Shown here: in pieces, positions 6,639 through 14,729 of the stretch | How positions within the stretch are numbered: position 1 is the stretch's first letter | Layout of the letters: the number at the start of each line of letters is the position of its first letter | NCBI GenBank assembly: GCA_016840825.1 | Contig: JAEORN010000173.1 | Location: forward strand, 1-20,656 | Length of the DNA stretch: 20,656 nucleotides | Source: Candidatus Thorarchaeota archaeon | Lineage (GTDB): Archaea; Asgardarchaeota; Thorarchaeia; Thorarchaeales; Thorarchaeaceae | Direction: 5' to 3' | The notes under the pieces: model-generated | The model's database searches: none | Seen by the model: the letters and a program-made list of their open reading frames with translations, nothing else | Told to the model about the DNA's origin: nothing | Made by a program: the position numbers and the translations under genes

Positions 6639-7688
6639 GTGTCAGAATCGGAAAAGAAAGACAAGCAGCAAACTACTCGGTTGAGTGGGATAATCAATTC
6701 GCTCAAGAAACTTCCTTCTGTTATTGTGAATGAGATTAAATCATTTAGAGAATCCGATCGACCGGGACGGGTTGATAAGCTGGGTCGGATGGGGTTATTG
6801 ATTCCCGCTTTAACAAGCACTCTGATTATCATACTGATCCTGACATTTCTATGGTTCGAAGCAGTACCAATCTTCGTAGATCCTGCAGGAGGCCCTGGCA
6901 TTATAGTAAATCCTACATGGGACCCGAATAGAGACCTATATGGCATAGCCACTTTCATTGTAGGGTCTCTCCTTTGTACGATGATTGCGATAGGAATCGC
7001 AGTCCCGTTAGGTCTTGGTGGAGCTATCTTCCTTAGCGAGTACTGCCCGATGCGTTTGAGGCAACCAATAAAGATGATAATTGAAATGATGGCAGCAATT
7101 CCTTCGATAGTTTTTGGTCTATGGGCATATATCGTATTGGTCCCCTACATTAGAAATACACTTGCGCCATCTCTTCAAAATAACCCGATCACTGGGTGGA
7201 TACCTTTTCTTCAGGGTGAAACAAATGGGCTGAGTTTACTGGCAGGTGGATTAATACTTGCGATAATGCTACTCCCTACTGTTGTTACTATTTCCACTGA
7301 TGCTCTACGAACTGTACCTAGTAGTCTTCGAGAAGCATCATATGCACTAGGTGCAACACAGAGTGAAACTGCAAGGAAAATCACACTCTCAGCAGCGTTG
7401 CCGGGGATAGGTGCAGCTATTATTCTCTCTTTAGGAAGAGCTGTAGGGGAAACGATGGCAGTTCTGATGGTAACAGGCAACTCTATGCAGATTCCATATA
7501 CTATTTTTGATCCAGTTTATGTGATGACGAGCATAATTACCAACCAATTAGGATATGCATTTGTCTTTCCGCTATGGAGATCTGCACTCTTTGCTATAGG
7601 TCTAGTTCTACTAATTATGTCCATCTGCTTCACGATCACAGCGAAGATCTTCATCCGATGGGGAATGAAGACGAGGGGGATGCTATAA
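6639..7688 (+). CDS. pstC: Phosphate ABC transporter permease PstC
   Basis: This 349-residue inner-membrane permease has a charged cytoplasmic N-terminal part of about 45 residues followed by six or seven hydrophobic segments. The family features are visible: EYCPMRLRQPIKMIIEMMAAIPSIVFGLWAY-type sequence in the middle and the coupling (EAA) loop LREASYALGATQSET followed by LGRAVGETMAVLM. It forms the channel with PstA and is powered by PstB. The start is GTG, fixed by a strong Shine-Dalgarno. It follows pstS by 29 bp and its stop codon touches the pstA start. Confidence 0.95.
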   Translation: MSESEKKDKQQTTRLSGIINSLKKLPSVIVNEIKSFRESDRPGRVDKLGRMGLLIPALTSTLIIILILTFLWFEAVPIFVDPAGGPGIIVNPTWDPNRDLYGIATFIVGSLLCTMIAIGIAVPLGLGGAIFLSEYCPMRLRQPIKMIIEMMAAIPSIVFGLWAYIVLVPYIRNTLAPSLQNNPITGWIPFLQGETNGLSLLAGGLILAIMLLPTVVTISTDALRTVPSSLREASYALGATQSETARKITLSAALPGIGAAIILSLGRAVGETMAVLMVTGNSMQIPYTIFDPVYVMTSIITNQLGYAFVFPLWRSALFAIGLVLLIMSICFTITAKIFIRWGMKTRGML

Positions 7689-8633
7689 ATGAGTGAAAAA
7701 ACACCCGCTCTCTCTCAAGAAACGATAGATGGACCTAACATTTTCGAGCAAATATTAGAAAGATATCGATCCAAGAGGGAGGTCAAGGACCTCATCTTCA
7801 AGGTAATTCTTTCAATAGCTATTATTCTCATAATCTCCCCGTTTTTCCTAGTCTTGTTCCAAGTCGCATCGATAGGATTTTGGCAAGTCTTCGGTACAGA
7901 AGCAGGGCAAGGACTTTCCTTCTTCTTTACGTTTCCAGGTCCAGGTTTAGAGGGAGGAATTCGAAATGCATTTGTCGGTACTGTTGAGCTTGTCGTTATT
8001 GCCAGTACCGTTGGAATTCCACTGAGCGTATTAGGAGCAGTCTACATCAACGAGTATACACAACCAGGATGGATGCGTAGTATAGTCGAATTCACTTCGG
8101 ATGTCTTGGCTGGTGTTCCTTCAATTGTCATAGGAGCCTTTGGTTTTGCATTTCTTGTAGATTTTCTCCACATAGGTATGGGTATTCTGGCAGGTAGCCT
8201 AACTCTCTCATTCATGATGATCCCAACCGTGTTGAGGACAACACAAGAAGCCCTTAGAGCGGTACCTATGTCATTACGGGAGGCATCCTTAGCACTCGGA
8301 GCTACTAAATGGTCCACAACTTGGAATGTCACATTGCGTTCTGCATTTCCAGGAGTAATCACAGGAATCCTTCTTGCGGTTGGAAGGATAATGGGTGAAA
8401 CTGCACCACTCATCTTCACAGCGGGGAATAATCTCATCGTGCCAACGGAGCTATCTGGGTCAGGGTCATGGGTCGCGTCATTGCCATACACGATATGGGC
8501 CTATATCTCCGACCCAAGAGCCTACATTCAAGAAAAAGCTCATGGTGCAGCTCTTGCACTACTCATCATGGTTCTGATAATCGATATCATTGCTAATTAT
8601 ATTTCAAGAAAGGTCACAAGGAGGCTCGTCTAA
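7689..8633 (+). CDS. pstA: Phosphate ABC transporter permease PstA
   Basis: This 314-residue permease is the partner of PstC. It has a hydrophilic N-terminus of about 38 residues, six hydrophobic segments, and the conserved coupling loop LREASLALGATKWSTTW followed by VGRIMGETAPLIFTAG, the PstA counterpart of the PstC sequence. ATG follows the pstC TAA with no gap, and a G-rich GAGGGGG at 7673-7679 serves as the ribosome site inside pstC. Its stop overlaps the pstB start (TAATG), implying translational coupling of the two. Confidence 0.95.
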   Translation: MSEKTPALSQETIDGPNIFEQILERYRSKREVKDLIFKVILSIAIILIISPFFLVLFQVASIGFWQVFGTEAGQGLSFFFTFPGPGLEGGIRNAFVGTVELVVIASTVGIPLSVLGAVYINEYTQPGWMRSIVEFTSDVLAGVPSIVIGAFGFAFLVDFLHIGMGILAGSLTLSFMMIPTVLRTTQEALRAVPMSLREASLALGATKWSTTWNVTLRSAFPGVITGILLAVGRIMGETAPLIFTAGNNLIVPTELSGSGSWVASLPYTIWAYISDPRAYIQEKAHGAALALLIMVLIIDIIANYISRKVTRRLV

Positions 8634-9397
8634 TGCCTGAATGGGAAAATCATATCGAAGTTCAAAATCTAAGCACTTGGTTTGGAAAGAAGCAGATACT
8701 CAAGAATATCTCATGTTACTTTAAGGATAACACAGTCACTGCTATTATGGGGCCCTCAGGCTGTGGTAAATCGACATTACTCCGTACACTTAATCGACTC
8801 AATGACCTCGTTCCGAGTTTCAGACGTGATGGAATTGTCAGATTTGTTGGGGAGGATATCTTCGCTCCTGGATATAGTGTCTACGAGTTAAGGAAAAATA
8901 TTGGGATGGTGTTTCAGAGACCTAATCCTTTCCCTATGAGTATTCGTGACAATATCACCTATGGACCTAAGCTCCATGGTGAGAGTGATGAGGATGAGCT
9001 TGAGAAGCTCGTTGAAACCTGTCTAAGAAAAGCTGCGCTTTGGGAGGAGGTAAAGGATGATCTTGATCAACCTGCCCCTAATCTATCAGGTGGACAGCAA
9101 CAGCGGTTGTGTATCGCAAGGGCGCTTTCTGTAGACCCACCTGTACTTCTTATGGACGAGCCTGTCAGTGCTTTGGATCCAATTAGCGCAGCACGAATTG
9201 AGGAGCTGGTGGTTGAGCTGAAACAGGATTATACAATAATCATGGTAACACATAATGTACAGCAGGCATTCAGGGTTTCTGACCAAGCTGCATTCTTATA
9301 TCTCGGTGAGCTAGTGGAGTTCGACCAGACAAGTCGAATAGCTGAAGCTCCTGCAGATGAGCGAACTGAGGCATTCATCACGGGGAGGATTGGATAA
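8633..9397 (+). CDS. pstB: Phosphate ABC transporter ATPase PstB
   Basis: This 254-residue ABC ATPase has every expected motif: Walker A GPSGCGKST (40-48), Q-loop VFQRPNPFPMSI (93-104), whose PNPFPMS is typical of PstB, signature LSGGQQQR (151-158), Walker B PVLLMDEP (170-177) with catalytic E176, and the switch H207 in VTHN. It hydrolyses ATP on the cytoplasmic side of PstCA. It overlaps pstA by one base, and phoU begins one base after its stop. Confidence 0.97.
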   Translation: MPEWENHIEVQNLSTWFGKKQILKNISCYFKDNTVTAIMGPSGCGKSTLLRTLNRLNDLVPSFRRDGIVRFVGEDIFAPGYSVYELRKNIGMVFQRPNPFPMSIRDNITYGPKLHGESDEDELEKLVETCLRKAALWEEVKDDLDQPAPNLSGGQQQRLCIARALSVDPPVLLMDEPVSALDPISAARIEELVVELKQDYTIIMVTHNVQQAFRVSDQAAFLYLGELVEFDQTSRIAEAPADERTEAFITGRIG

Positions 9398-9398
9398 G

Positions 9399-10094
9399 AT
9401 GACGATGAGAAAAACACCCTTGGAGCAATATCTTGAACGAATCGCGACAAGTCTGAGTAAGTTGTTTGATCTTTCTTTAGATGCATTAGGAAAATCGATA
9501 ATCGCTTTCAAAGAGCTAGATGACAAACTCGCTTCTGATGTAAAAGCACAATCTGGTAAGATAGAAGAACTTGCTGACAAAATTGAGAGTGATATATTCG
9601 AGACAATTGCTCGTAGACAACCCGTTGCTAGGGACCTTCGTACATTGTCAACATATCTAGGAGTTTGTCATCACCTATATCGTGTAGGAAGATATGCTTA
9701 CAAGGTTGCACACATTGCTCAACTCTGTTTGAATGATCAACATTACAAGGAGCTCGTTTCTCTCCCTCATCTTGCGGACCTAGCGGTTCAGACACTCAAT
9801 ATTGCTCGAAGAGCTATTCTGCAGGGGGACCTATCCGGTATCGATGAGCTGGAGAAGCTCGAAGCAGAGAGCGATAAAGAAACTGAAGATATGTTCCAAG
9901 AGATCAGTGAATATCTACGAAAGCAAGAGGGTATAGAACGCATGTCTATGTTCTATGTCATTGTGGGGCGATACTTTGAACGTGCTGCTGATCATGCATT
10001 CCAAATGGCAGAAAGGGCAATCTATATGAAAACGGGCAAGAAGCAGAAACTAGGAATTGCATACAAAAGGAAAGATTATGTGGCTCCACATTAG
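9399..10094 (+). CDS. phoU: PhoU phosphate-transport regulator (no DNA-binding domain)
   Basis: This 231-residue all-helical protein has the two PhoU three-helix bundles. The paired motifs are RRQPVARDLRTLSTYLG in the first half and VIVGRYFERAADHAFQMAE in the second; the latter carries the ExxxDH metal-binding pattern. In bacteria PhoU senses or relays Pst activity and restrains uptake. The frame is open upstream to 9357, inside pstB, but ATG 9399 lies 10 nt after GGAGG (9384-9388) and one base after the pstB stop, so I start there. It is the last gene of the pst operon and its TAG interlocks with the TAA of the convergent GTPase gene. Unlike the divergent regulator, it has no AbrB domain. 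Confidence 0.93.
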   Translation: MTMRKTPLEQYLERIATSLSKLFDLSLDALGKSIIAFKELDDKLASDVKAQSGKIEELADKIESDIFETIARRQPVARDLRTLSTYLGVCHHLYRVGRYAYKVAHIAQLCLNDQHYKELVSLPHLADLAVQTLNIARRAILQGDLSGIDELEKLEAESDKETEDMFQEISEYLRKQEGIERMSMFYVIVGRYFERAADHAFQMAERAIYMKTGKKQKLGIAYKRKDYVAPH

Positions 10095-10621
10095 ACGCGT
10101 GATATTCTATCATGAATCTCTCGGACGAGCTCGAAGAACGCCATCTCAACATGGATATTCTCTGTGGCACTTGTCTGGATATATTTGAGAACTCGTTTGG
10201 CGATTTCTGCATGAACCTTGTCTTCTGATATAACAGGTTCAAGATCAACCTTGTTCTCGCAAACTACAACGGGTACATCACCAGCACCTGATCTAAGAGC
10301 TGTTAGCCATCTGTCGATGCTCTCAAATGTTTCAGGTCGTGTCCGATCAAAGACGAAAAATGCACCTGATGCGTTGGCACAATATTGCTCTCTCAATTCA
10401 GCAAACGATTCTTGACCACCGAGATCCCAAATAACAAGCTTATGTAGACTCTCGCGAAGGTCCACCTTCTTCACATGCAAAACTGCACCAAGAGTTCTAC
10501 TCATATCGGTTGATAAGCTATCATAAACAAATCGCTCAACAAGTGATGTCTTACCCACTCCTGAATCTCCAAGAAAGACCAACTTGTGGACAAAGTCAGG
10601 TTCACGGTTTGACATCATCAT
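10091..10621 (-). CDS. Small Ras-superfamily GTPase, Arf-like G3 motif
   Basis: This 176-residue single-domain GTPase has all G motifs: G1 GDSGVGKTS (18-26), a possible G2 threonine at 38 or 43, G3 WDLGGQE (65-71), G4 ENKVDL (122-127) and G5 TSA (150-152). The catalytic glutamine (Q70) is present. The Gly-Gly in G3 is Arf-like, while the P-loop is Rab-like. The C-terminus (DRISRV) has no cysteine, so membrane attachment by prenylation is not expected. Three ATGs are stacked at the start; the third (10615) lies 7 nt after a GGTG and may be the true one. It follows a paralogue by about 25 bp and probably shares its transcript. Such GTPases are numerous in Asgard archaea. The process it serves is unknown. 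Confidence 0.9.
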   Translation of the reverse strand: MMMSNREPDFVHKLVFLGDSGVGKTSLVERFVYDSLSTDMSRTLGAVLHVKKVDLRESLHKLVIWDLGGQESFAELREQYCANASGAFFVFDRTRPETFESIDRWLTALRSGAGDVPVVVCENKVDLEPVISEDKVHAEIAKRVLKYIQTSATENIHVEMAFFELVREIHDRISRV

Positions 10622-10642
10622 GCACCTATTAGAAGTATTTTA

Positions 10643-11245
10643 TCACTCAACTGCTCGTTTCTTTAATCTTGATTTCTCAAGGATTTCTTTAGTCATTTCC
10701 AAGAAAGCTTCTTCTACATTTGTATCTTCCTTAGCACTAGTTTGAATTAGTTTTAGTCCATGCTTTTTAGCTAGTTTCTCAAGTTCAGATTTGTCTATTT
10801 TTGATTCCAGATCCACCTTATTCTCAAGAAGTACAATTGGAATCTTTCCAGTGACTGTTGTTAGAGCATCAATCCATTCATCGATGCGTGAAATGGTTTC
10901 AGGTCGAGTAGTATCAAAAACAAAGAAGGCTCCAGATGCATTCTGATAGTATGCCTTTCTTAGCTGAGCAAAATCATCTTGGCCAGCAATGTCCCAAATC
11001 ACAAGTTTACAAAGAATATCCTCTATCTTAATTGGCTTAGTGTGCATTGCTGCACCAATAGTAGCTAAATAGTCGCCTTCAAACGAGTCGTAAACATATC
11101 GACCTACCAGAGAGGTCTTCCCAACACCACCTTCTCCGAGAAAAACCAATTTCCATAGATAGGCGACGTGTTCTGTCAAGGGATGGATACTCCAAAAGAT
11201 GCTTGCAGTAATGTAATTGATGCGTCTGATAAAATTATCGACCAC
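10643..11245 (-). CDS. Small Ras-superfamily GTPase, Rab-like, paralogue of the next gene
   Basis: G motifs are complete: G1 GEGGVGKTS (37-45, numbered from the GTG), G3 WDIAGQD (Rab/Ras-like Ala-Gly, catalytic Gln kept), G4 ENKVDL and G5 TSAK. The KLVFLG start of the fold and the NASGAFFVFD and RPET segments are nearly shared with the downstream GTPase, so the two are tandem duplicates. The C-terminus is basic (KSRLKKRAVE) without cysteine. The start is unsure. GTG 11245 sits directly behind AGGAG, with no spacing, and would add 22 non-homologous residues. A TTG at 11179 (GGAG 10 nt before it) gives an N-terminus matching the paralogue. Confidence 0.88.
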   Translation of the reverse strand: MVDNFIRRINYITASIFWSIHPLTEHVAYLWKLVFLGEGGVGKTSLVGRYVYDSFEGDYLATIGAAMHTKPIKIEDILCKLVIWDIAGQDDFAQLRKAYYQNASGAFFVFDTTRPETISRIDEWIDALTTVTGKIPIVLLENKVDLESKIDKSELEKLAKKHGLKLIQTSAKEDTNVEEAFLEMTKEILEKSRLKKRAVE

Positions 11246-11320
11246 CTCCTGAAAAGATTATCGGGAACCAAAAGTGACAAAAGACGAGTGTAACAATCTA
11301 TCTGTAATACGGTGGAGTTC

Positions 11321-12112
11321 ATGCAGATAGGAACATTCGCGCGAGATAATAAGCAGATTGAGTACGCTCTCAAGTACGAACCAGATTTCATTGATCTCAG
11401 GATGGACTTGCATTATAGCATTGATTTCAATGATGCCAAGAAGATGTTGAAAGAAGCTGGTGTTGCGTGTACTCTTCATTTACCTAGTAGCCCAGATTGG
11501 AATCCACTAGATCTAGCAAAGGATATCGTTCCTTACTGTGATCTTGGACGTGAGATAGATGCCGATCTTGTGTCCTTCCACACAACATTATCCACATTAT
11601 TCTACAATGACAATGATATTGAGATGTTCCTTTCTGCTCTTCCAGTTGCCTGTGATGTCATTAAGGATTCGGGCATCAATATTGCAATAGAAACCTTGGG
11701 ACTTTATTATACAGAGTTGATGCTATTATTTGACGCTCATCCAAAAATAACAATGGCTCTAGATTTAGGTCATGGTCAAATTATGGCAAGGCGAAATAGG
11801 GCATTAGGACATATCGAGAGCTTTCCAGAGAAAATCAAGATGGTCATCGTTCACGATAATCATGGTGCAGCGATGGTTGATGAGGTCATGAACATAAAGA
11901 AAGAGAGGGTTCTCTCCATTGAAGAAATGAGAATCATCGCGAGAAAATATGATGAGCATCTGCCAATTGGCGAAGGAAATATTGATTTCATCCCTCTATT
12001 CAGAGAATTGAAAGAAAGACACTATGATGGCAAGTTCTTAATGATGTGTGCTGATCAAACGAATTTCGACTCTGAACGTAAGAAATTCATGGATCTCTGG
12101 CTAAGTGCCTAG
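11321..12112 (+). CDS. Xylose-isomerase-like TIM-barrel protein (AP endonuclease 2 superfamily)
   Basis: This 263-residue protein shows the metal-ligand pattern of the xylose isomerase-like TIM-barrel family: H53 (TLHLPS), H87 (VSFHTT), E124 (AIETLG), D148 and H151 (LDLGHG), H178 and D179 (VHDNHG), H213 and E218 (HLPIGEGNIDF). Relatives are sugar isomerases/epimerases or endonuclease IV; the substrate cannot be told. GTG at 11312 would add three residues, but GGTGGAG (11311-11317) reads as the ribosome site for the ATG at 11321, which also gives the usual MQIG start. It diverges from the GTPase pair, and its TAG interlocks with the stop of the convergent zinc-ribbon gene. Confidence 0.88.
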   Translation: MQIGTFARDNKQIEYALKYEPDFIDLRMDLHYSIDFNDAKKMLKEAGVACTLHLPSSPDWNPLDLAKDIVPYCDLGREIDADLVSFHTTLSTLFYNDNDIEMFLSALPVACDVIKDSGINIAIETLGLYYTELMLLFDAHPKITMALDLGHGQIMARRNRALGHIESFPEKIKMVIVHDNHGAAMVDEVMNIKKERVLSIEEMRIIARKYDEHLPIGEGNIDFIPLFRELKERHYDGKFLMMCADQTNFDSERKKFMDLWLSA

Positions 12113-13062
12113 CCTCTACGGGCTAATGAATCGACAAGCTTACTTACCTCAGCCAGACCTGTTGAGTCTTCAGCTTTAAGATAGAGGGACCTAGCAATCC
12201 GCACAATCTTCTGAGCTTCATCATATTTACCCTGAACAACAAAGAATCGAGCTTGTTTGACCCTCGCGGCACCCATCGCACTATAGACTTCCTTAGGATA
12301 CTCAAATGTGTCTACATTGATGATCTCGCCGCAACTTGGGCATGTTGTAATTGCATCATCTACAGTTGTTGGTGCTGGCGAAGATACTTCATCTTCAACA
12401 TCCAAACCTGAGAGATCATAGTCAAGGCCTTCACTCCCAGGTGTTTCCTCATATCGTGAAGAAGTGAAATCATCTGAGAATGGTTGCTCGACTCGAGCTA
12501 ATTCTGACGGAGCTGATTCTGATTTCTCAACATATGCAGACATACTACCTAAGATCTGTGATTCGATATCCTTTGGACTTGGTGCAGCAATCGGAAGTGG
12601 TCCAGTCGGAATTTCCTCATCTTCAGCTTCAATCTCAGGTATGGTAGCATGCATTTCAGTGACTCCTTCCATCAACTCCTTCACTTCGCTTGCTCGCAGC
12701 ATCCTCGTTTCGACGATACCTGTTGTATCCTCATCTATCCCGACTTCTTCAGCACGTTTGAATGCGGCCTGTGCCTTCTCCATTTCTGTTTGACGCTTGG
12801 TACTTGTTGTTCGAACTCGATCTTTAGATACTTCACTAGGTTTTACCCATTCCTCATCTGAGTCAACAGGTTGGGGTGGTTCAGTTTCAGCTTCTTTCCT
12901 TAAAGACGCGGCTGTAACTGTCCTTCCAATCTCTGGTACTTCTGGTTTTGGTTGCTTTGATGGAGCTAACTTGGTCTCAGCTGTTATTAACGAACGTCCG
13001 CAGCGGATACAGTATTTCCTAGTTGGTAAGTTGGATTTTCCACAATTGGCGCAGACTCTCAT
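12109..13062 (-). CDS. Zinc-ribbon protein with disordered acidic middle and TPR-like C-terminus
   Basis: This 317-residue protein has three parts. Residues 4-22 are a zinc ribbon (CANC...CIRCG, two CxxC pairs 10 residues apart). Residues 28-235 are low-complexity, rich in Glu, Pro, Ser and Thr, and probably disordered. The end carries a further single CPSC pair (241-244) and a helical region (255-315) with a TPR-like ARFFVVQGKYDEAQKIV. The single late pair has no visible partner, so it may pair across a dimer or be a degenerate ribbon. The start ATG has GAGGGTG upstream, and a TATA-like GCTATATC lies about 50 nt before it. No enzyme motif is present; a scaffold or adaptor is likely. Confidence 0.8.
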   Translation of the reverse strand: MRVCANCGKSNLPTRKYCIRCGRSLITAETKLAPSKQPKPEVPEIGRTVTAASLRKEAETEPPQPVDSDEEWVKPSEVSKDRVRTTSTKRQTEMEKAQAAFKRAEEVGIDEDTTGIVETRMLRASEVKELMEGVTEMHATIPEIEAEDEEIPTGPLPIAAPSPKDIESQILGSMSAYVEKSESAPSELARVEQPFSDDFTSSRYEETPGSEGLDYDLSGLDVEDEVSSPAPTTVDDAITTCPSCGEIINVDTFEYPKEVYSAMGAARVKQARFFVVQGKYDEAQKIVRIARSLYLKAEDSTGLAEVSKLVDSLARRG

Positions 13063-13109
13063 TAGTGTTCACCCTCAACTCAGGCATGAACTTAGTAGCT
13101 TTTGTCTCT

Positions 13110-13117
13110 GATATAGC
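13110..13117 (-). promoter_or_regulatory. TATA-like box for the zinc-ribbon gene
   Basis: The minus strand reads GCTATATC, preceded by CAAA, about 48-55 nt before the ATG. This would give a leader of roughly 25 nt containing the Shine-Dalgarno GAGGGTG. Confidence 0.4.
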
Positions 13118-13147
13118 TTTGTAATAATAAGATGGAAATCATTAGGT

Positions 13148-14635
13148 TTACCATATATAGATTCCAACCAATTGCATCACTACAGCCTGAAAGAACACTA
13201 GTACTAACAAAAGCGCTCTTTCCTTCGAAGAGTAACCTCCGAACTCTATACGATACATAATAGGAATTAGTACATATGGTAGAATGAACATACAAATCCT
13301 GGCAGTTTCGCCCTTTTTAGGAGCTCCAGTCAGAAACATCAGTAATAGAGCAATGAAGGCGGATATTACTAAGACAAACATCTTCCGTTCCTCCATCGAA
13401 AATCCCTTCCTTCTCATTAACTGAAGTCCACGATAGCAGAATGCAACGAGGATTGGCCCAAGGAAGATTAGAATATCCATCACATTTTGAATTCGTGTTA
13501 CAAAATACTGAGTAGGATTCGCAAACAACATAAATCCATCCGGATTTTCAGATACACTGGCATATAGAAATACAGAAACATAATTGAAGCCAAGTGTTAA
13601 GTCAAGAGCTAGGTAGATGATAAGTACAGAAACTCCTATCACTAACGGCTTGGATAAATTCCTCGAAACTAATCGAATTGCTGGGATATTTTCATTTTCA
13701 ACATCATACACTGAGCAAAGAATCTCATAGATGAGAAATGACAATGGAATGACTAAGAAGAGAAATGATGTGAAAGTTCCAAGGAAAATTGATGCGATTG
13801 ATCCAAAATAACTGACTCTGATATCATCGTGCAAATAAAAATAGAGCGATAGAATAGAGAGTGTGGACACAATAGCATAGACATTGGCTAGATAATATAC
13901 CTGAATCGCAGGCAGTAATGCAAAAAGTAACGCACCATAATTCGAAGCGGCATCGTTGAAGTATTTCTTCAAGATTTGTCTAAGAGCTGCAAAAGAAACG
14001 AATGAACAGAAGGCAGCTTGTCCTAAAGCAACTCCTGTGGGGTTCCCAAAAATCAGGTAGAGAATGTATATGGATAACACAGCTCCAGGTGGTTGTGTCA
14101 GAGCATGTGTGGTTAAAGTTGGTTGTAGTGTTTCATAGTTGGATATGAATTCCATGATTGAAGTAATATTAAGAGCATCTTGGTATATAGAATCAGTTCC
14201 TCCAAATGGACCAAATATACCTATTTCCCATCCTTGGATGGTATTTGTAAGGATCATGACTAAGATGCCAAGTAGAATAATTGCAGGCAACCTTAGAGAA
14301 GATGACACCTTAGAATAGCTCTTCCAGATAATGATTGATGTTATTGAGAAAATCAAACCTGCAAGAAGTATTTGAGAAACATCTGGAATGACAAGCCTTC
14401 CCCATATAGGCCAATAGTCGGAAAAAGTCTGTAAACCAGGACCTTTAGGATCAGGAGCTTGGCCTGGTGGTCCAGAAGGAGGGTATGGCAATATCTGAGG
14501 AGTCAGTTGTCCGAAGATCAAATGGTAGATGATGATTACTAGGGCAAATGCAAACATGACTAGGGTATAATCTATCAAATGAGCTTTGTCGAATAATCTA
14601 GTGCTTTCAGTTGCATCAGTGCTATGACTTTCCAT
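13148..14635 (-). CDS. Multi-pass membrane protein, probably a GT-C-type glycosyltransferase
   Basis: This 495-residue protein has about eleven hydrophobic segments after a short polar N-terminus. The first large outer loop (45-85) is rich in Pro and Gly. A second loop carries GGTDSIYQDALN (145-156) and THALTQPPGAVL (176-187), the acidic residue and H-x-PPG arrangement seen in lipid-sugar-dependent GT-C enzymes (PMT/ArnT-like). I infer a glycosyl- or lipid-linked sugar transferase facing the cell exterior; this rests on topology and those loops only. It lies 94 bp downstream of the ATP-grasp gene. A TATA-like palindrome close upstream of its ATG suggests its own promoter. Confidence 0.7.
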   Translation of the reverse strand: MESHSTDATESTRLFDKAHLIDYTLVMFAFALVIIIYHLIFGQLTPQILPYPPSGPPGQAPDPKGPGLQTFSDYWPIWGRLVIPDVSQILLAGLIFSITSIIIWKSYSKVSSSLRLPAIILLGILVMILTNTIQGWEIGIFGPFGGTDSIYQDALNITSIMEFISNYETLQPTLTTHALTQPPGAVLSIYILYLIFGNPTGVALGQAAFCSFVSFAALRQILKKYFNDAASNYGALLFALLPAIQVYYLANVYAIVSTLSILSLYFYLHDDIRVSYFGSIASIFLGTFTSFLFLVIPLSFLIYEILCSVYDVENENIPAIRLVSRNLSKPLVIGVSVLIIYLALDLTLGFNYVSVFLYASVSENPDGFMLFANPTQYFVTRIQNVMDILIFLGPILVAFCYRGLQLMRRKGFSMEERKMFVLVISAFIALLLMFLTGAPKKGETARICMFILPYVLIPIMYRIEFGGYSSKERALLLVLVFFQAVVMQLVGIYIW

Positions 14636-14662
14636 TCTGATTCATTTCTTACAAATGAGTAC

Positions 14663-14672
14663 AGTATATACT
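14663..14672 (-). promoter_or_regulatory. TATA-like palindrome for the GT-C-like gene
   Basis: AGTATATACT is a perfect palindrome centred about 32 nt before the ATG at 14635, the right distance for a leaderless or very short leader. Confidence 0.45.
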
Positions 14673-14729
14673 AGTATGCCACAATCTTACCCAAATCTTT
14701 TCCAAAACTATCCCAAAATCCCTACCTAA

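Noticed and set aside
6625..6639. Tiny ATG-GAG-GAA-GAT-TAG frame before pstC
   Set aside because: It coincides with the Shine-Dalgarno of pstC; a four-codon leader peptide is possible but unsupported.
7211..8491. Leftward open frames opposite pstC and pstA (7211-7480 and 8042-8491)
   Set aside because: The opposite strand carries intact permeases; the translations show no family features.
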